Source: Marivita sp.
Lineage (GTDB): Bacteria; Pseudomonadota; Alphaproteobacteria; Rhodobacterales; Rhodobacteraceae
Length of the DNA: 64,000 nucleotides
Assembly: GCF_022763305.1 (NCBI RefSeq)
Contig: NZ_JALEGT010000010.1
Location: forward strand, 62,001 to 126,000
Reading direction: 5' to 3'
The first letter of the stretch is position 1, and the number at the start of each line of letters is the position of its first letter. The position numbers and the translations under genes were made by a program. Positions 1-8,634 of this stretch are shown one piece after another. The notes beneath the pieces were generated by a model. The model was not told the origin of the DNA. It saw only the letters and a list, made by a program, of their open reading frames with translations, and searched no databases.

Positions 1-658
1 CTATCGGGACTTCCTGACCAACCCGGAATGGACCAGCGCGGTCAAGAACTCGCTGTTGGTGGCGCCTGTGGCGACACTGATATCCGTGTCGCTGGGCACG
101 CTGGCGGCCATCGGCCTGAGCCAGAGCCACGTACCGGGCAAACGGGCGATCATGGCGATCCTGATCTCTCCGATGATCGTGCCGCTGATCATCTCGGCGA
201 CGGGTATGTATTTCTTCTATTCCAAGATCGGTCTGGTCGGCACCTATTGGGGCATCGTTCTGGCGCACGCGGTGCTGGGCATTCCGTTTGTCATCATCAC
301 CGTGACGGCCACGCTTGTAGGCTTTGACCGGTCCCTGACACGGGCGGCGGCCAATATGGGGGCCAACCCGGTGACCACCTTCTTCAAGGTGCAGATGCCG
401 CTGATCCTCCCGGGGGTGATCTCGGGCGGTCTGTTCGCTTTCATCACGTCGTTCGACGAAGTGGTCGTGGTGCTGTTCATCGGCTCGGCCGAGCTGCAGA
501 CGCTGCCGTGGCAGATGTTCACCGGCCTGCGCGAGCAGATTTCGCCGACGATTCTTGCGGCTGCGACGATCCTTGTAGGAATCTCGATCTGCCTGCTGAC
601 TTCGGTCGAAATCCTGCGCCGCCGGTCGGAACGGCTCCGGGGGATGTCGCCAGGGTAA
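1..658 (+). CDS. ABC transporter inner-membrane permease, PotC/spermidine-putrescine type (5' truncated)
   Basis: The reading frame is open from base 2 to the stop at 656-658 and its start lies before the window. The visible part, about 218 residues, has several hydrophobic segments. The permease coupling (EAA) region is recognisable around bases 325-430, in the stretch beginning RAAANMGANPVTTF and running into LPGVISGGLFAF. This is the usual layout of the second permease (PotC family) of polyamine or similar ABC importers, which couples substrate passage to the ATPase. The rest of the transporter would lie upstream. The substrate cannot be read from this fragment. The C-terminus RRRSERLRG is a plausible cytoplasmic tail, so the gene looks intact at this end. 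Confidence 0.85.
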   Translation, partial: YRDFLTNPEWTSAVKNSLLVAPVATLISVSLGTLAAIGLSQSHVPGKRAIMAILISPMIVPLIISATGMYFFYSKIGLVGTYWGIVLAHAVLGIPFVIITVTATLVGFDRSLTRAAANMGANPVTTFFKVQMPLILPGVISGGLFAFITSFDEVVVVLFIGSAELQTLPWQMFTGLREQISPTILAAATILVGISICLLTSVEILRRRSERLRGMSPG

Positions 659-663
659 GGGGA

Positions 664-729
664 AAGCGCCTTCGAAGGCGCTTACTCCGCATTTTCGAAA
701 ATGCGGCTGAAGGCTCTTCGAAGAGCCTT
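664..729. repeat. Three consecutive perfect 20-bp palindromes centred on TTCGAA
   Basis: Perfect palindromes lie at 664-683, 687-706 and 710-729. Each is 20 bp, each has TTCGAA at its middle, and their outer arms differ (AAGCGCC, CCGCATT, AAGGCTC). The centres fall at 673.5, 696.5 and 719.5, exactly 23 bp apart. The array sits between the permease stop and the ilvE terminator, so it is the 3' end of one transcript and probably folds in RNA. None of the three has a following T-run on the plus strand, so they are not ordinary intrinsic terminators. Confidence 0.85.
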
Positions 730-738
730 TGCACCAAC

Positions 739-772
739 AAAAAAGGCCCTGCATGGACGTGCAGGGCCTTTC
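739..772 (-). terminator. Intrinsic terminator of ilvE
   Basis: Read on the minus strand, a 12-bp perfect stem (AAAGGCCCTGCA at 742-753 against 760-771, loop 754-759) ends in a run of six T residues (A739-A744 on the plus strand). It lies 20 bases past the ilvE stop codon. This is a textbook rho-independent terminator for the minus strand. Confidence 0.85.
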
Positions 773-791
773 GCTTAGGTTCGGGGTGTCT

Positions 792-1661
792 TTAGCTGCG
801 CACGAGCTTTTCGTACCCTTCCGCGATGTCGCGGGTCAGCGCGCCGACCTCGAAGTTGTAATCGCCAATCTGGCCGACGGGGGTCACTTCCGCTGCTGTG
901 CCGGTGAGCCAGCACTGTTCGAACCCTTCCAGCTCTTCCGGCATGATGTGGCGTTCGTGCACCTTGATCTGACGGTCCCTGAGCATGCCGATCACCGTCT
1001 GTCGGGTCAGGCCGTTGAGGAAACAGTCAGGCGTCGGCGTGTGCACTTCGCCGTCCTTGACGAAGAAGATGTTGGCCCCGGTCGCCTCGGCCACATAGCC
1101 GCGATAGTCGAACATCATCGCATCCGAGCAGCCTTTGGCTTCGGCGGCGTGCTTGGACATGGTGCAGATCATGTAGAGACCTGCCGCCTTGGCATGGCTG
1201 GGGATCGTTTCGGGCGACGGGCGCTTCCATTTGGAGATGTCGAGCTTGGCGCCCTTCATCTTGGCGTCGCCATAATAGGCCCCCCATTCCCAGCTGGCGA
1301 TGGCCATGCGGACTGGGTTGCGGGCCGAGGCGACACCCATGTCAGGGCCTGCGCCGCGCCAGGCGACCGCGCGTACATAGGCGTCGGACTGACCGTTGGC
1401 TTCGAGAACCGCCTTCTTGGCCGCTTCGATTTCGTCTACCGTGTAGGGGATTTCGAAGTCGATCATCTCGGCCGAGCGCTTGAGCCGCTCCGAATGTTCG
1501 CGGGATTTGAAGATCTTGCCGTTATAGGCGCGCTCGCCCTCGAATACCGAGCTTGCGTAATGCATCGCATGGGTCAGGATGTGGACATTCGCCGCGCGCC
1601 AGTCGATCAGCTGGCCATCCATCCAGATCTTTCCGTCGCGGTCGTCATAGGTTCCGGCCAT
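792..1661 (-). CDS. ilvE: Branched-chain amino-acid aminotransferase
   Basis: PLP-dependent aminotransferase of fold type IV, 289 residues, catalysing the last step of valine, leucine and isoleucine synthesis. The N-terminus (KIWMDGQLIDWRAANVHILTH), SSVFEGERAY, the Arg/Lys-rich middle and the C-terminal TGTAAEVTPVGQI cofactor-phosphate region match the BCAT family in order and length. I place the start at the ATG at 1659-1661, preceded by GAGGAGA at good spacing; the frame extends upstream by only nine codons without a better ribosome site. It is monocistronic, ended by the terminator at 739-772, and divergent from petP. Confidence 0.93.
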   Translation of the reverse strand: MAGTYDDRDGKIWMDGQLIDWRAANVHILTHAMHYASSVFEGERAYNGKIFKSREHSERLKRSAEMIDFEIPYTVDEIEAAKKAVLEANGQSDAYVRAVAWRGAGPDMGVASARNPVRMAIASWEWGAYYGDAKMKGAKLDISKWKRPSPETIPSHAKAAGLYMICTMSKHAAEAKGCSDAMMFDYRGYVAEATGANIFFVKDGEVHTPTPDCFLNGLTRQTVIGMLRDRQIKVHERHIMPEELEGFEQCWLTGTAAEVTPVGQIGDYNFEVGALTRDIAEGYEKLVRS

Positions 1662-1823
1662 TTCAATTCTCCTCGCCCGGATTTTCATAAATTGCGCAAA
1701 TTAGGTCCGCATCGGACATATAATTGCGCCAAAACTGAGATTCGCTACCATTTGAGCCTTGGAATGTCAACAAGACTGACGTATTTTCGAAGGCACTCGA
1801 AAACACGGATCGGACGGCGGACC
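1662..1823. promoter_or_regulatory. Divergent ilvE/petP intergenic region with partial palindrome
   Basis: This 162-bp region must hold promoters for both genes. It contains the near-palindrome GTCCG-CAT-CGGAC inside TTAGGTCCGCATCGGACATA at 1701-1720, flanked by two TTGCGC-type blocks near 1692-1699 and 1723-1730. A close relative of the palindrome is found at 60198-60218. An operator role is possible; a dispersed repeat is equally possible. I cannot fix the -35 and -10 boxes. Confidence 0.4.
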
Positions 1824-2333
1824 ATGGCGGAAGGACACACGCAGAACGCATCGAGCGGACAGTCGTTGCTGTATCTCACGGATGAACAACTGCGTCAGGG
1901 CATCGAGGCCATGTTCTTTGCCTATCGCGGCTTTACGGCAGATCCGGACCGCATTCTGGAAGGGTTGTCCTATGGTCGCGCCCATCACCGCGCCATCCAT
2001 TTCATTCATTGCGCGCCCGGCACGACGGTGAACAACCTGCTCGCCATCCTTGGGGTGACGAAGCAATCGCTGAACCGTGTGTTGCGGACCCTGATCGAAG
2101 ATGGTCTTGTCACAAGCCATGTGGGACGCAGCGACAAAAGAGAGCGGCATTTGACCCTGACAGAGGCCGGAGAGGCGCTGGAGCAGCAATTGTCCGACGC
2201 GCAGCGCGCCCGGATGCGGGATGCCTATCGCAAGGCAGGACCCGAGGCGGTGGCCGGGTTCAAGACGGTGCTGGAGGCGATGATGGATGACGACATGAAG
2301 CGCGCCTATCTCGCCCTGAGGGAAGGACGCTGA
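1824..2333 (+). CDS. petP: MarR-family winged-helix regulator, PetP-like
   Basis: 169 residues with a MarR winged helix: TTVNNLLAILGVTKQSLNRVLRTL forms the DNA-binding helices and SHVGRSDKRERHLTLTEAGEAL the wing. The stop codon is one base from the ATG of the following OmpR-type response regulator, so the two are translationally coupled. In Rhodobacter capsulatus a MarR-like gene, petP, precedes petR in exactly this order; that synteny is the basis for the symbol. I chose the ATG at 1824; an in-frame ATG at 1764 would add 20 basic residues and neither has a strong ribosome site. The MarR family call is firm, the PetP name moderate. Confidence 0.8.
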   Translation: MAEGHTQNASSGQSLLYLTDEQLRQGIEAMFFAYRGFTADPDRILEGLSYGRAHHRAIHFIHCAPGTTVNNLLAILGVTKQSLNRVLRTLIEDGLVTSHVGRSDKRERHLTLTEAGEALEQQLSDAQRARMRDAYRKAGPEAVAGFKTVLEAMMDDDMKRAYLALREGR

Positions 2334-2334
2334 G

Positions 2335-3036
2335 ATGGCCGATCCTGACGCCCATCTGCTGATTGTCGATGATGACGAACGTATTCGCGGGCTGCTGCAG
2401 AAATTCCTGATCCGCAACGGGTTTCTTGTCAGCGCGGCCCGCGATGCCGCCCATGCGCGGCGCATCCTGTCGGGGCTGGATTTCGATCTGATCGTGCTGG
2501 ACGTGATGATGCCGGGCGAAGACGGGATCAGCCTGACTCGCGGCATCCGGGAGCGGTCGACCACGCCGATCCTTCTCCTGACTGCGCGGGCGGAAACCGA
2601 AGACCGCATCGCGGGGCTTGAGGCCGGGGCCGATGATTACCTTGCCAAGCCCTTCGAACCGAAGGAACTTCTGCTGCGGATCAACGCCATTCTGCGCCGG
2701 ATGCCGGAACAGGTCGCGTTGGACAGTGCGCCGAAATACCTCAACCTCGGCCCGATCCGGTATGACACGGAACGCGCCGAGATGTGGCGTGGGGAAAACC
2801 TTGTTCGGCTGACCTCGACCGAGATCCAGTTGATGAAGATCTTTGCCGCCAAGCCGGGCATCGCCCTCAGCCGCACGCAACTGGTCGAAGAACTGGGTCG
2901 CGACCGGGGACAAAGCCAGGAACGCGCGGTGGACGTGCAGATCACCCGTCTGCGCCGCAAGCTTGAGGACAATCCGAAACAGCCGCGTTATCTGCAAACA
3001 GTGCGCGGCGCCGGGTATATGCTTGCACCCGACTGA
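2335..3036 (+). CDS. petR: OmpR-family response regulator, PetR-like
   Basis: 233 residues. The receiver domain (about 1-120) has the acidic pocket D12-D14, the phospho-acceptor D56 in LIVLDVMMPG and the conserved Lys in DDYLAKPFEP. The OmpR winged helix follows (about 135-230), with VDVQITRLRRKLEDNP and TVRGAGYML. It is coupled to the MarR gene before it. In R. capsulatus PetR is encoded upstream of the bc1 operon and is needed for respiratory growth; here no petABC and no histidine kinase lie nearby, so the partner kinase must be elsewhere. Confidence 0.88.
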   Translation: MADPDAHLLIVDDDERIRGLLQKFLIRNGFLVSAARDAAHARRILSGLDFDLIVLDVMMPGEDGISLTRGIRERSTTPILLLTARAETEDRIAGLEAGADDYLAKPFEPKELLLRINAILRRMPEQVALDSAPKYLNLGPIRYDTERAEMWRGENLVRLTSTEIQLMKIFAAKPGIALSRTQLVEELGRDRGQSQERAVDVQITRLRRKLEDNPKQPRYLQTVRGAGYMLAPD

Positions 3037-3084
3037 CGGGTTTGGTCTTTGCGTATCTGAAGAGAGAAAACGGGGGGTGCGCCC

Positions 3085-4011
3085 ATGGCGACAGCTTTGA
3101 TCACACATGCGGAGTGTCTGGAGCATGTGACACCAGACGGGCATCCCGAACGCGTGGCGCGGTTGGAGCATGTGCTGCACGCCTTGCAGGGGCTGGACCT
3201 GCGGCGCGAGAGCGCGCCTTTGGTGGAGCCCGCGCATCTGGCCTATGTGCACCCTCAATCGCATGTGGATGCTATCGTCGCAGCGCAACCTGCCGAAGGG
3301 TTTCACCAGCTTGACGCTGATACATGGATGTCGCCCGGCAGCGTGAACGCGGCCTTTCGGGCGGCAGGCGCTGTGGTCAAGGCGGTCGATCTGGTGCTGG
3401 ACGACGAGGTGGGCAACGCGTTCTGTGCCATCCGTCCGCCGGGGCATCATGCGGAAACGGCAACGCCGATGGGGTTCTGCCTGTTCGGCAACGCGGCCAT
3501 CGGGGCCAAGCACGCGCTCGAGGCGCATGGCTTGTCCCGTGTCGCGGTGGTGGATTTCGACGTACACCACGGCAATGGCACGCAGGATCTGCTGTGGAAC
3601 GAGGCGCGGGCGCTGACCATCACCAGCCAGCAGATGCCGCTTTGGCCCGGTACAGGGGATCCGTCGGAACGGGGCGCGCATGACAATGTGCTGAACATAC
3701 CCTTGCCGCCTCGATCCGGCGGGGCCGAGATGCGGGCCGCCTATGAGGCGCAGGTCTTCCCGCGTCTGAGGGACTTCAAACCGGAGCTGATCATCATCTC
3801 CGCAGGTTTTGATGCGCATCAGGACGATCCACTCGCGGAATTGCAGTGGTCGACCGGGGATTTCCGCTGGCTGACCAAACAGCTTTGCGCGCTGGCGGCT
3901 GACCTGTGTGACGGGCGGATCGTCTCGACTCTGGAAGGGGGCTATGATTTGTCTGCGCTCGCGGAAAGTGCGCGTGCGCATGTGGAAGAACTGATGGAGG
4001 CCGCGTCATGA
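3085..4011 (+). CDS. Histone-deacetylase-like zinc amidohydrolase (acetoin utilisation/HDAC family)
   Basis: 308 residues of the class II HDAC-like family. The family hallmarks are in order: ERVARLEHVL near the N-terminus, RPPGHHAE (active-site His pair), VVDFDVHHGNGTQD (metal-binding Asp and His) and ISAGFDAHQDDPLAEL (second metal Asp). Bacterial members remove acetyl or other acyl groups from small molecules such as polyamines or from protein lysines; the substrate is not readable here. Its stop overlaps the xseB start by four bases (ATGA), making it the first gene of an HDAC-xseB-ispA-dxs row. Confidence 0.9.
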   Translation: MATALITHAECLEHVTPDGHPERVARLEHVLHALQGLDLRRESAPLVEPAHLAYVHPQSHVDAIVAAQPAEGFHQLDADTWMSPGSVNAAFRAAGAVVKAVDLVLDDEVGNAFCAIRPPGHHAETATPMGFCLFGNAAIGAKHALEAHGLSRVAVVDFDVHHGNGTQDLLWNEARALTITSQQMPLWPGTGDPSERGAHDNVLNIPLPPRSGGAEMRAAYEAQVFPRLRDFKPELIIISAGFDAHQDDPLAELQWSTGDFRWLTKQLCALAADLCDGRIVSTLEGGYDLSALAESARAHVEELMEAAS

Positions 4012-4250
4012 GCGACACACCTGTGGATCAGATGAGCTTTGAGGCGGCGATGGCCGAGCTTGAAAAGGTGGTGGGCCAGTTGGAGCGCGGAGATGTCGCG
4101 CTGGAGGAATCCATTGCGCTTTACGAACGCGGGGCGGCTTTGAAGAAGCGCTGCGAGGCCAAGCTGAACGAGGCGCAGGAAAAGGTCGCGGCGATCACGC
4201 TGGACGCCGATGGCAAGCCGACGGGCACCACGCCCTTCGATCCCGAGTAA
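4008..4250 (+). CDS. xseB: Exodeoxyribonuclease VII small subunit
   Basis: 80 residues, the normal length. The pattern SFEAAMAELEKVVGQLERGD followed by LEESIALYERGAALKKRCEAKL is the conserved helical pair of XseB, which binds several copies to XseA to form exonuclease VII. It starts inside the stop of the preceding hydrolase and ends nine bases before ispA. This placement next to ispA and dxs is widely seen in proteobacteria. Confidence 0.93.
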   Translation: MSDTPVDQMSFEAAMAELEKVVGQLERGDVALEESIALYERGAALKKRCEAKLNEAQEKVAAITLDADGKPTGTTPFDPE

Positions 4251-4259
4251 GCCGGTCTG

Positions 4260-5129
4260 ATGTTTTCCGACGCGCTGCGCCGCGATGCTGCCCGGATCGG
4301 CGCGCATCTGGAGACGGTTCTGGCAGGCGAGCCTGACCTGCCTGTGATCGAAGGGATGCGCTATGCCGTGGCCGGGGGCAAACGTCTGCGCGGGTTTCTG
4401 GTGATGGAAAGCGCGCGTCTGCATGGCGTGGATGAGGCGCAGGCCATCTGGCCTGCCGCCGCGATCGAGGCGATCCACGCCTACAGCCTCGTGCATGACG
4501 ATCTGCCCTGCATGGACGATGACGACCTGCGACGGGGTCTGCCGACCGTGCATCGCAAATGGGATGACGGGACGGCAGTTCTGGTGGGCGATGCGTTGCA
4601 GACCCTCGGGTTCGAACTGGTGCTGGACCCGGCTTGCCATGGCGATGCTGGCGTTAGGGCCGATCTGGCGCTGAGCCTTGCGCGCGCCTCGGGTCACAAG
4701 GGCATGGTGCTGGGGCAGGCGTTGGACATTCAGGCGGAAACCGCCGAGACGCCGCTGACGCTCGACCAGATCACCGCGTTGCAGGCGGGCAAGACCGGGG
4801 CGCTGATCGTCTGGTCGGCGCAAGCGGGGGCACGGCTGGCGCAAGCCGACCTCAAGCCTTTGACCGATTATGCCACTGCCCTTGGTCTCGCGTTCCAGAT
4901 CGCCGACGACATTCTAGACGTCGAGGGCGACGAGACTACCGTTGGCAAGGCGGTGGGCAAGGATGCGGACCGGGGCAAGGCCACGTTTGTCTCTCTGCTG
5001 GGGCTCGACGGTGCAAAGCAGCGTGCTTCTCAATTGGTCGAAGCCGCCTGTGATGCCTTGTCGCCCTATGGCGCACAGGCGCAAACCTTGAATGAGGCGG
5101 CGCAGTTCGTTATCTCGCGCAACACCTGA
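4260..5129 (+). CDS. ispA: Geranyl/farnesyl diphosphate synthase
   Basis: 289-residue trans-prenyltransferase making C10/C15 diphosphates from IPP and DMAPP. The first aspartate-rich motif lies in LVHDDLPCMDDDDLRRG (about residues 78-90), with the two-residue insertion between the Asp pairs typical of type II bacterial FPP synthases. The second is IADDILDVEGDE (about 214-225), with KTGALI and KDADRGKATFV also conserved. It sits between xseB and dxs, so supply of DXP-pathway precursors and their condensation are encoded side by side. Confidence 0.93.
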   Translation: MFSDALRRDAARIGAHLETVLAGEPDLPVIEGMRYAVAGGKRLRGFLVMESARLHGVDEAQAIWPAAAIEAIHAYSLVHDDLPCMDDDDLRRGLPTVHRKWDDGTAVLVGDALQTLGFELVLDPACHGDAGVRADLALSLARASGHKGMVLGQALDIQAETAETPLTLDQITALQAGKTGALIVWSAQAGARLAQADLKPLTDYATALGLAFQIADDILDVEGDETTVGKAVGKDADRGKATFVSLLGLDGAKQRASQLVEAACDALSPYGAQAQTLNEAAQFVISRNT

Positions 5130-5150
5130 GACCATCCGGAGGCGCGGCCC

Positions 5151-7076
5151 ATGTCCTTTTCCACAGAGACCCCGCTTCTTGATACGGTCACGTCCCCGGC
5201 AGATCTAAAACGGTTTTCCGATGCGCAGCTTGAGAAGCTTGCGGACGAGTTGCGCCGCGAGACCATTTCTGCCGTGTCAAAGACCGGTGGGCATCTGGGG
5301 GCCGGGCTGGGTGTCGTCGAGTTGACCGTTGCCCTGCATGCGATTTTCGATGCACCGCGCGACAAGATCATCTGGGACGTGTCGCACCAGTGTTACCCGC
5401 ACAAGATCCTGACCGGACGGCGCGATCGCATGGGCACGCTGCGGCAGGAGAACGGGCTGTCGGGTTTTACCAAACGGTCTGAATCTCCGTATGACCCGTT
5501 TGGCGCGGCACACAGTTCGACCTCGATCTCTGCCGCTTTGGGCTTTGCCGTTGCGCGCGATCTCGGTGGCAATTGTGACACCGGACATGGCGACGCGATT
5601 GCCGTGATCGGGGATGGCGCGATGACCGCCGGGATGGCCTATGAGGCGATGAACCACGCGGGCCATCTGAAAAAGCGCCTGATCGTCATCCTGAACGACA
5701 ACGAGATGAGCATTGCCCCGCCGGTGGGTGCACTGTCCTCCTACCTCTCGCAGCTTTATGCGGGCGCACCGTTTCAGGACCTGCGTCAGGCGGCCAAGGG
5801 TGCGGTGAGCTTCCTGCCCGAGCCGTTTCGCGAAGGGGCAAAGCGGGCAAAGGACTTGCTCAAGGGGATGGCGGTGGGTGGCACCCTGTTCGAGGCGTTG
5901 GGCTTTTCCTATGTCGGGCCGATCGACGGGCATGACATGGACCAGCTCCTCCCCGTGCTGCGCACCGTCCGGGAGCGCGCGGACGGACCGATCCTGATCC
6001 ATGTCGTGACCCAGAAGGGCAAGGGCTATGCCCCCGCCGAGCAGTCGGCGGACCGTGGCCATGCCCGCGCGAAGTTCGACGTGATGACCGGCGAGCAGAA
6101 GAAGTCGCCGTCAAACGCGCCCAGCTATACCAAGGTTTTTGCCGACGCCTTGTGCCAGGCTGCCGCGGATGACCCGCGTGTCTGTGCGGTGACGGCGGCG
6201 ATGCCGGATGGCACCGGGCTTGACCTTTTTGCGGAGCGGTACCCGTCGCGGACCTTTGATGTGGGCATTGCCGAACAGCATGGCGTGACCTTTTGCGCCG
6301 GGCTGGCAGCAGGCGGGATGAAGCCCTTCTGCGCAATCTACTCGACTTTCCTGCAACGCGGTTATGATCAGGTTGTGCATGACGTGGCGATCCAGCGACT
6401 TCCCGTGCGCTTTGCCATTGACCGCGCCGGACTTGTGGGGGCCGATGGTGCAACGCATGCCGGCAGCTATGACATCGCCTATCTGAGCAACCTGCCAGGC
6501 TTTGTCGTCATGGCGGCTGCCGACGAGGCGGAGCTCAAGCACATGGTGGCCACGGCGGTGGCTCATGACACAGGCCCGATCGCGTTCCGCTATCCGCGCG
6601 GCGAAGGGCAGGGTGTCGAGATGCCGGAGCGGGGCGAGATTTTACCAATCGGTAAAGGACGCATGATCCATGAGGGCAGCCGTGTGGCGATCCTGTCCTT
6701 TGGCACGCGGCTGGGCGAGGTGACGAAGGCCTGCGAAGCCCTTGGTGCCAAGGGCATCAACCCCACGGTGGCGGATGCGCGATTTGCCAAGCCGCTTGAT
6801 CGTGACCTGATCCTGCAGCTCGCCGCCGATCATGAGGCGCTGATCACCATCGAGGAAGGCGCGATTGGCGGGTTTGGCAGCCATGTGGCCCAGCTTCTGG
6901 CCGAGGAACAGGTGTTCGACCATGGGCTCAAGTTCCGGTCGATGGTTCTGCCCGATATCTTCATCGATCAGGCAAGCCCACAGGCGATGTATGATGTTGC
7001 CGCGTTGAACGCGGAGCAGATCGAGGCGAAGGTGCTTGATGTTTTGGGTGTCGCTTCGATTGGCAAACGGGCCTAG
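5151..7076 (+). CDS. dxs: 1-deoxy-D-xylulose-5-phosphate synthase
   Basis: 641 residues; thiamine-diphosphate enzyme joining pyruvate and glyceraldehyde 3-phosphate, the entry step of the non-mevalonate isoprenoid pathway. [15 protein letters not shown] near residue 83, the ThDP/magnesium motif [15 protein letters not shown] to LNDNEMSI (about 153-187) and the transketolase glutamate in [17 protein letters not shown] (about 368-384) are all intact. The ATG follows GGAGGCGCGGCCC. The last codons overlap the convergent exoD-type gene by four bases. Confidence 0.96.
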   Translation: MSFSTETPLLDTVTSPADLKRFSDAQLEKLADELRRETISAVSKTGGHLGAGLGVVELTVALHAIFDAPRDKIIWDVSHQCYPHKILTGRRDRMGTLRQENGLSGFTKRSESPYDPFGAAHSSTSISAALGFAVARDLGGNCDTGHGDAIAVIGDGAMTAGMAYEAMNHAGHLKKRLIVILNDNEMSIAPPVGALSSYLSQLYAGAPFQDLRQAAKGAVSFLPEPFREGAKRAKDLLKGMAVGGTLFEALGFSYVGPIDGHDMDQLLPVLRTVRERADGPILIHVVTQKGKGYAPAEQSADRGHARAKFDVMTGEQKKSPSNAPSYTKVFADALCQAAADDPRVCAVTAAMPDGTGLDLFAERYPSRTFDVGIAEQHGVTFCAGLAAGGMKPFCAIYSTFLQRGYDQVVHDVAIQRLPVRFAIDRAGLVGADGATHAGSYDIAYLSNLPGFVVMAAADEAELKHMVATAVAHDTGPIAFRYPRGEGQGVEMPERGEILPIGKGRMIHEGSRVAILSFGTRLGEVTKACEALGAKGINPTVADARFAKPLDRDLILQLAADHEALITIEEGAIGGFGSHVAQLLAEEQVFDHGLKFRSMVLPDIFIDQASPQAMYDVAALNAEQIEAKVLDVLGVASIGKRA

Positions 7077-7705
7077 AAGATCCCGACGATCAAGGCGGCC
7101 ACCACCGACAGCGACAGCCCCAGAACGATGTACCCGCCGATCAGCACATAGCCGTCACGCACCATGAGCGCAAAGGCTACCAGCGCGACACCTCCGGCGC
7201 TGACCGAGGTGAACATCGGCAGAATTTCGAGAAAGGGCCAGGTTGCGGCGACGACCATGACCGCCAGAAGGGCAATCCGGTCCATCGGCGGGCGCGACAG
7301 AAACCGAAACCGTTGACGGCTGTTTCGGTCAAGCCAGCCAGCCGGTTTGCGAAGGTAATCCACAGCCTTCTTCAATTGCGGGCCACTTAACCGACGGGAT
7401 GCCAGAATCCGCGGCAGCCACAGGTGGCTGCGTCCGAAGAACGCCTGGATCGAGATCGTCAGGATCACCAGCCCGCCGATGGTGGGCATCAGCGGGATGA
7501 TCGACAGGGGCGACACAAGGATCAGGGATGGCACCAGAAGTGCGGCACCGAAGGACCGTGCCCCGACACGGTCGAGCATGTCCTGAATCGACAGACCGGC
7601 ATGGGCATCATGGTGGTGCATTTCGGCACCGGTCGCCGGGTTGTCGGGATCGAGCGTATCCAGAACATCGGTCAGCGACCGCGGAGCGGCCTGATCTGGT
7701 GTCAC
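7073..7705 (-). CDS. ExoD-family exopolysaccharide synthesis membrane protein
   Basis: 210 residues with a hydrophilic N-terminus (about 1-45) containing [25 protein letters not shown], then several hydrophobic helices ([35 protein letters not shown], two at the C-terminus). This matches the ExoD family, first linked to exopolysaccharide in Sinorhizobium; its biochemical role is unclear. The start is the GTG at 7703-7705, overlapping the stop of the upstream epimerase-like gene (TGA at 7702-7704), so the two minus-strand genes are coupled. Confidence 0.82.
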   Translation of the reverse strand: MTPDQAAPRSLTDVLDTLDPDNPATGAEMHHHDAHAGLSIQDMLDRVGARSFGAALLVPSLILVSPLSIIPLMPTIGGLVILTISIQAFFGRSHLWLPRILASRRLSGPQLKKAVDYLRKPAGWLDRNSRQRFRFLSRPPMDRIALLAVMVVAATWPFLEILPMFTSVSAGGVALVAFALMVRDGYVLIGGYIVLGLSLSVVAALIVGIF

Positions 7706-8565
7706 TGTTTGACCTGCTCTTGTGCAAGGATCGCCGCAAGCCCGGCCCGATAATCCGGATATTTCAGTGTCACACCCAGATCGGATTTGATCCGGTCGTT
7801 CCGGACCCGTTTGCTTTCGGCATAGAAACTGCGGGCCATCGGCGACAGTTCGGCATCGTCGAAGGGCATTTCAGGTGGTGCATCGACGCCCAGCAGCGTT
7901 GCAGCGTGCAGGATCACGTCCTGCGGCGGGGCTGGGTCGTCATCGCAAAGATTGTAGGCCGTTCCCGGCTTGGGATGCATCATCGACGCTTCGAGCACCT
8001 GTGCGATGTCCTCGACATGGATGCGGCTGAACACCTGACCCGGCTTGATGATGCGGCGGGCGGTGCCATCGCGCACCTTGGCGAAGGGCCCGCGTCCCGG
8101 GCCGTAGATGCCCGCAAGGCGGAAGATGTGCAAAGGCAGGTCGGGGATGGACGACCACGCCGCTTCGGCCCGGACACGGCGGCGACCGCGTTCGGTGGCC
8201 GGCGTCAATGGTGCGCTCTCATCAACCCAGTCGCCTTGCGCATCGCCATAGACACCCGTTGTGGAGAGGTAGCCCACCCAGTCAAGCCGCGTCGCCTGGG
8301 CAAGAATATCCGGTTTCAGAAGCGCCAGTGCCGGGTCGCCGTCTTCGGTGGGGCCTGCAGAGACAAGCACGTGGCTGGCATTTTCCAGCCACGGCAGAAT
8401 AGCCTCGCGGTCCCAGAGAAGGGGCGTGATGCCTTGCGCATGGAACTCATGGAACTTGTCGGGATCTCGCGTCGTGCCTGCAATTCTCCAGCCTTTCGGC
8501 GAGAGGCGTTGGGCCAGAAAGGCCGCGCTGTAGCCATGACCAAGAGAGAGTAACGTTTGTTCCAT
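7702..8565 (-). CDS. NAD(P)-dependent epimerase-like SDR protein (YeeZ type)
   Basis: 287 residues. The N-terminal Rossmann motif is GHGYSAAFLAQRL, followed by GWRIAGTTRDP; LSTTGVYGD and IFRLAGIYGPGRGP resemble the extended-SDR central region. The YxxxK catalytic pair is not evident, as in the atypical YeeZ-like group, so enzymatic activity is uncertain. It is translationally coupled to the ExoD gene. Its C-terminal segment RNDRIKSDLGVTLKYPDYRAGL is typical of this subfamily. Confidence 0.8.
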   Translation of the reverse strand: MEQTLLSLGHGYSAAFLAQRLSPKGWRIAGTTRDPDKFHEFHAQGITPLLWDREAILPWLENASHVLVSAGPTEDGDPALALLKPDILAQATRLDWVGYLSTTGVYGDAQGDWVDESAPLTPATERGRRRVRAEAAWSSIPDLPLHIFRLAGIYGPGRGPFAKVRDGTARRIIKPGQVFSRIHVEDIAQVLEASMMHPKPGTAYNLCDDDPAPPQDVILHAATLLGVDAPPEMPFDDAELSPMARSFYAESKRVRNDRIKSDLGVTLKYPDYRAGLAAILAQEQVKQ

Positions 8566-8634
8566 AAGTCGAAATTGGGACTACATCATCGAAAACCAAG
8601 TGGGGCATACACCCACACACAACAAATTTAACGC

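Noticed and set aside
729..1763. Open frame running in phase into petP, antisense to ilvE
   Set aside because: It is the mirror of the ilvE coding sequence, has no family match, and petP is complete without it.
2260..3981. 573-codon minus-strand open frame opposite petR and the HDAC-like gene
   Set aside because: Both plus-strand genes carry full catalytic motifs; the antisense product shows no recognisable domain.
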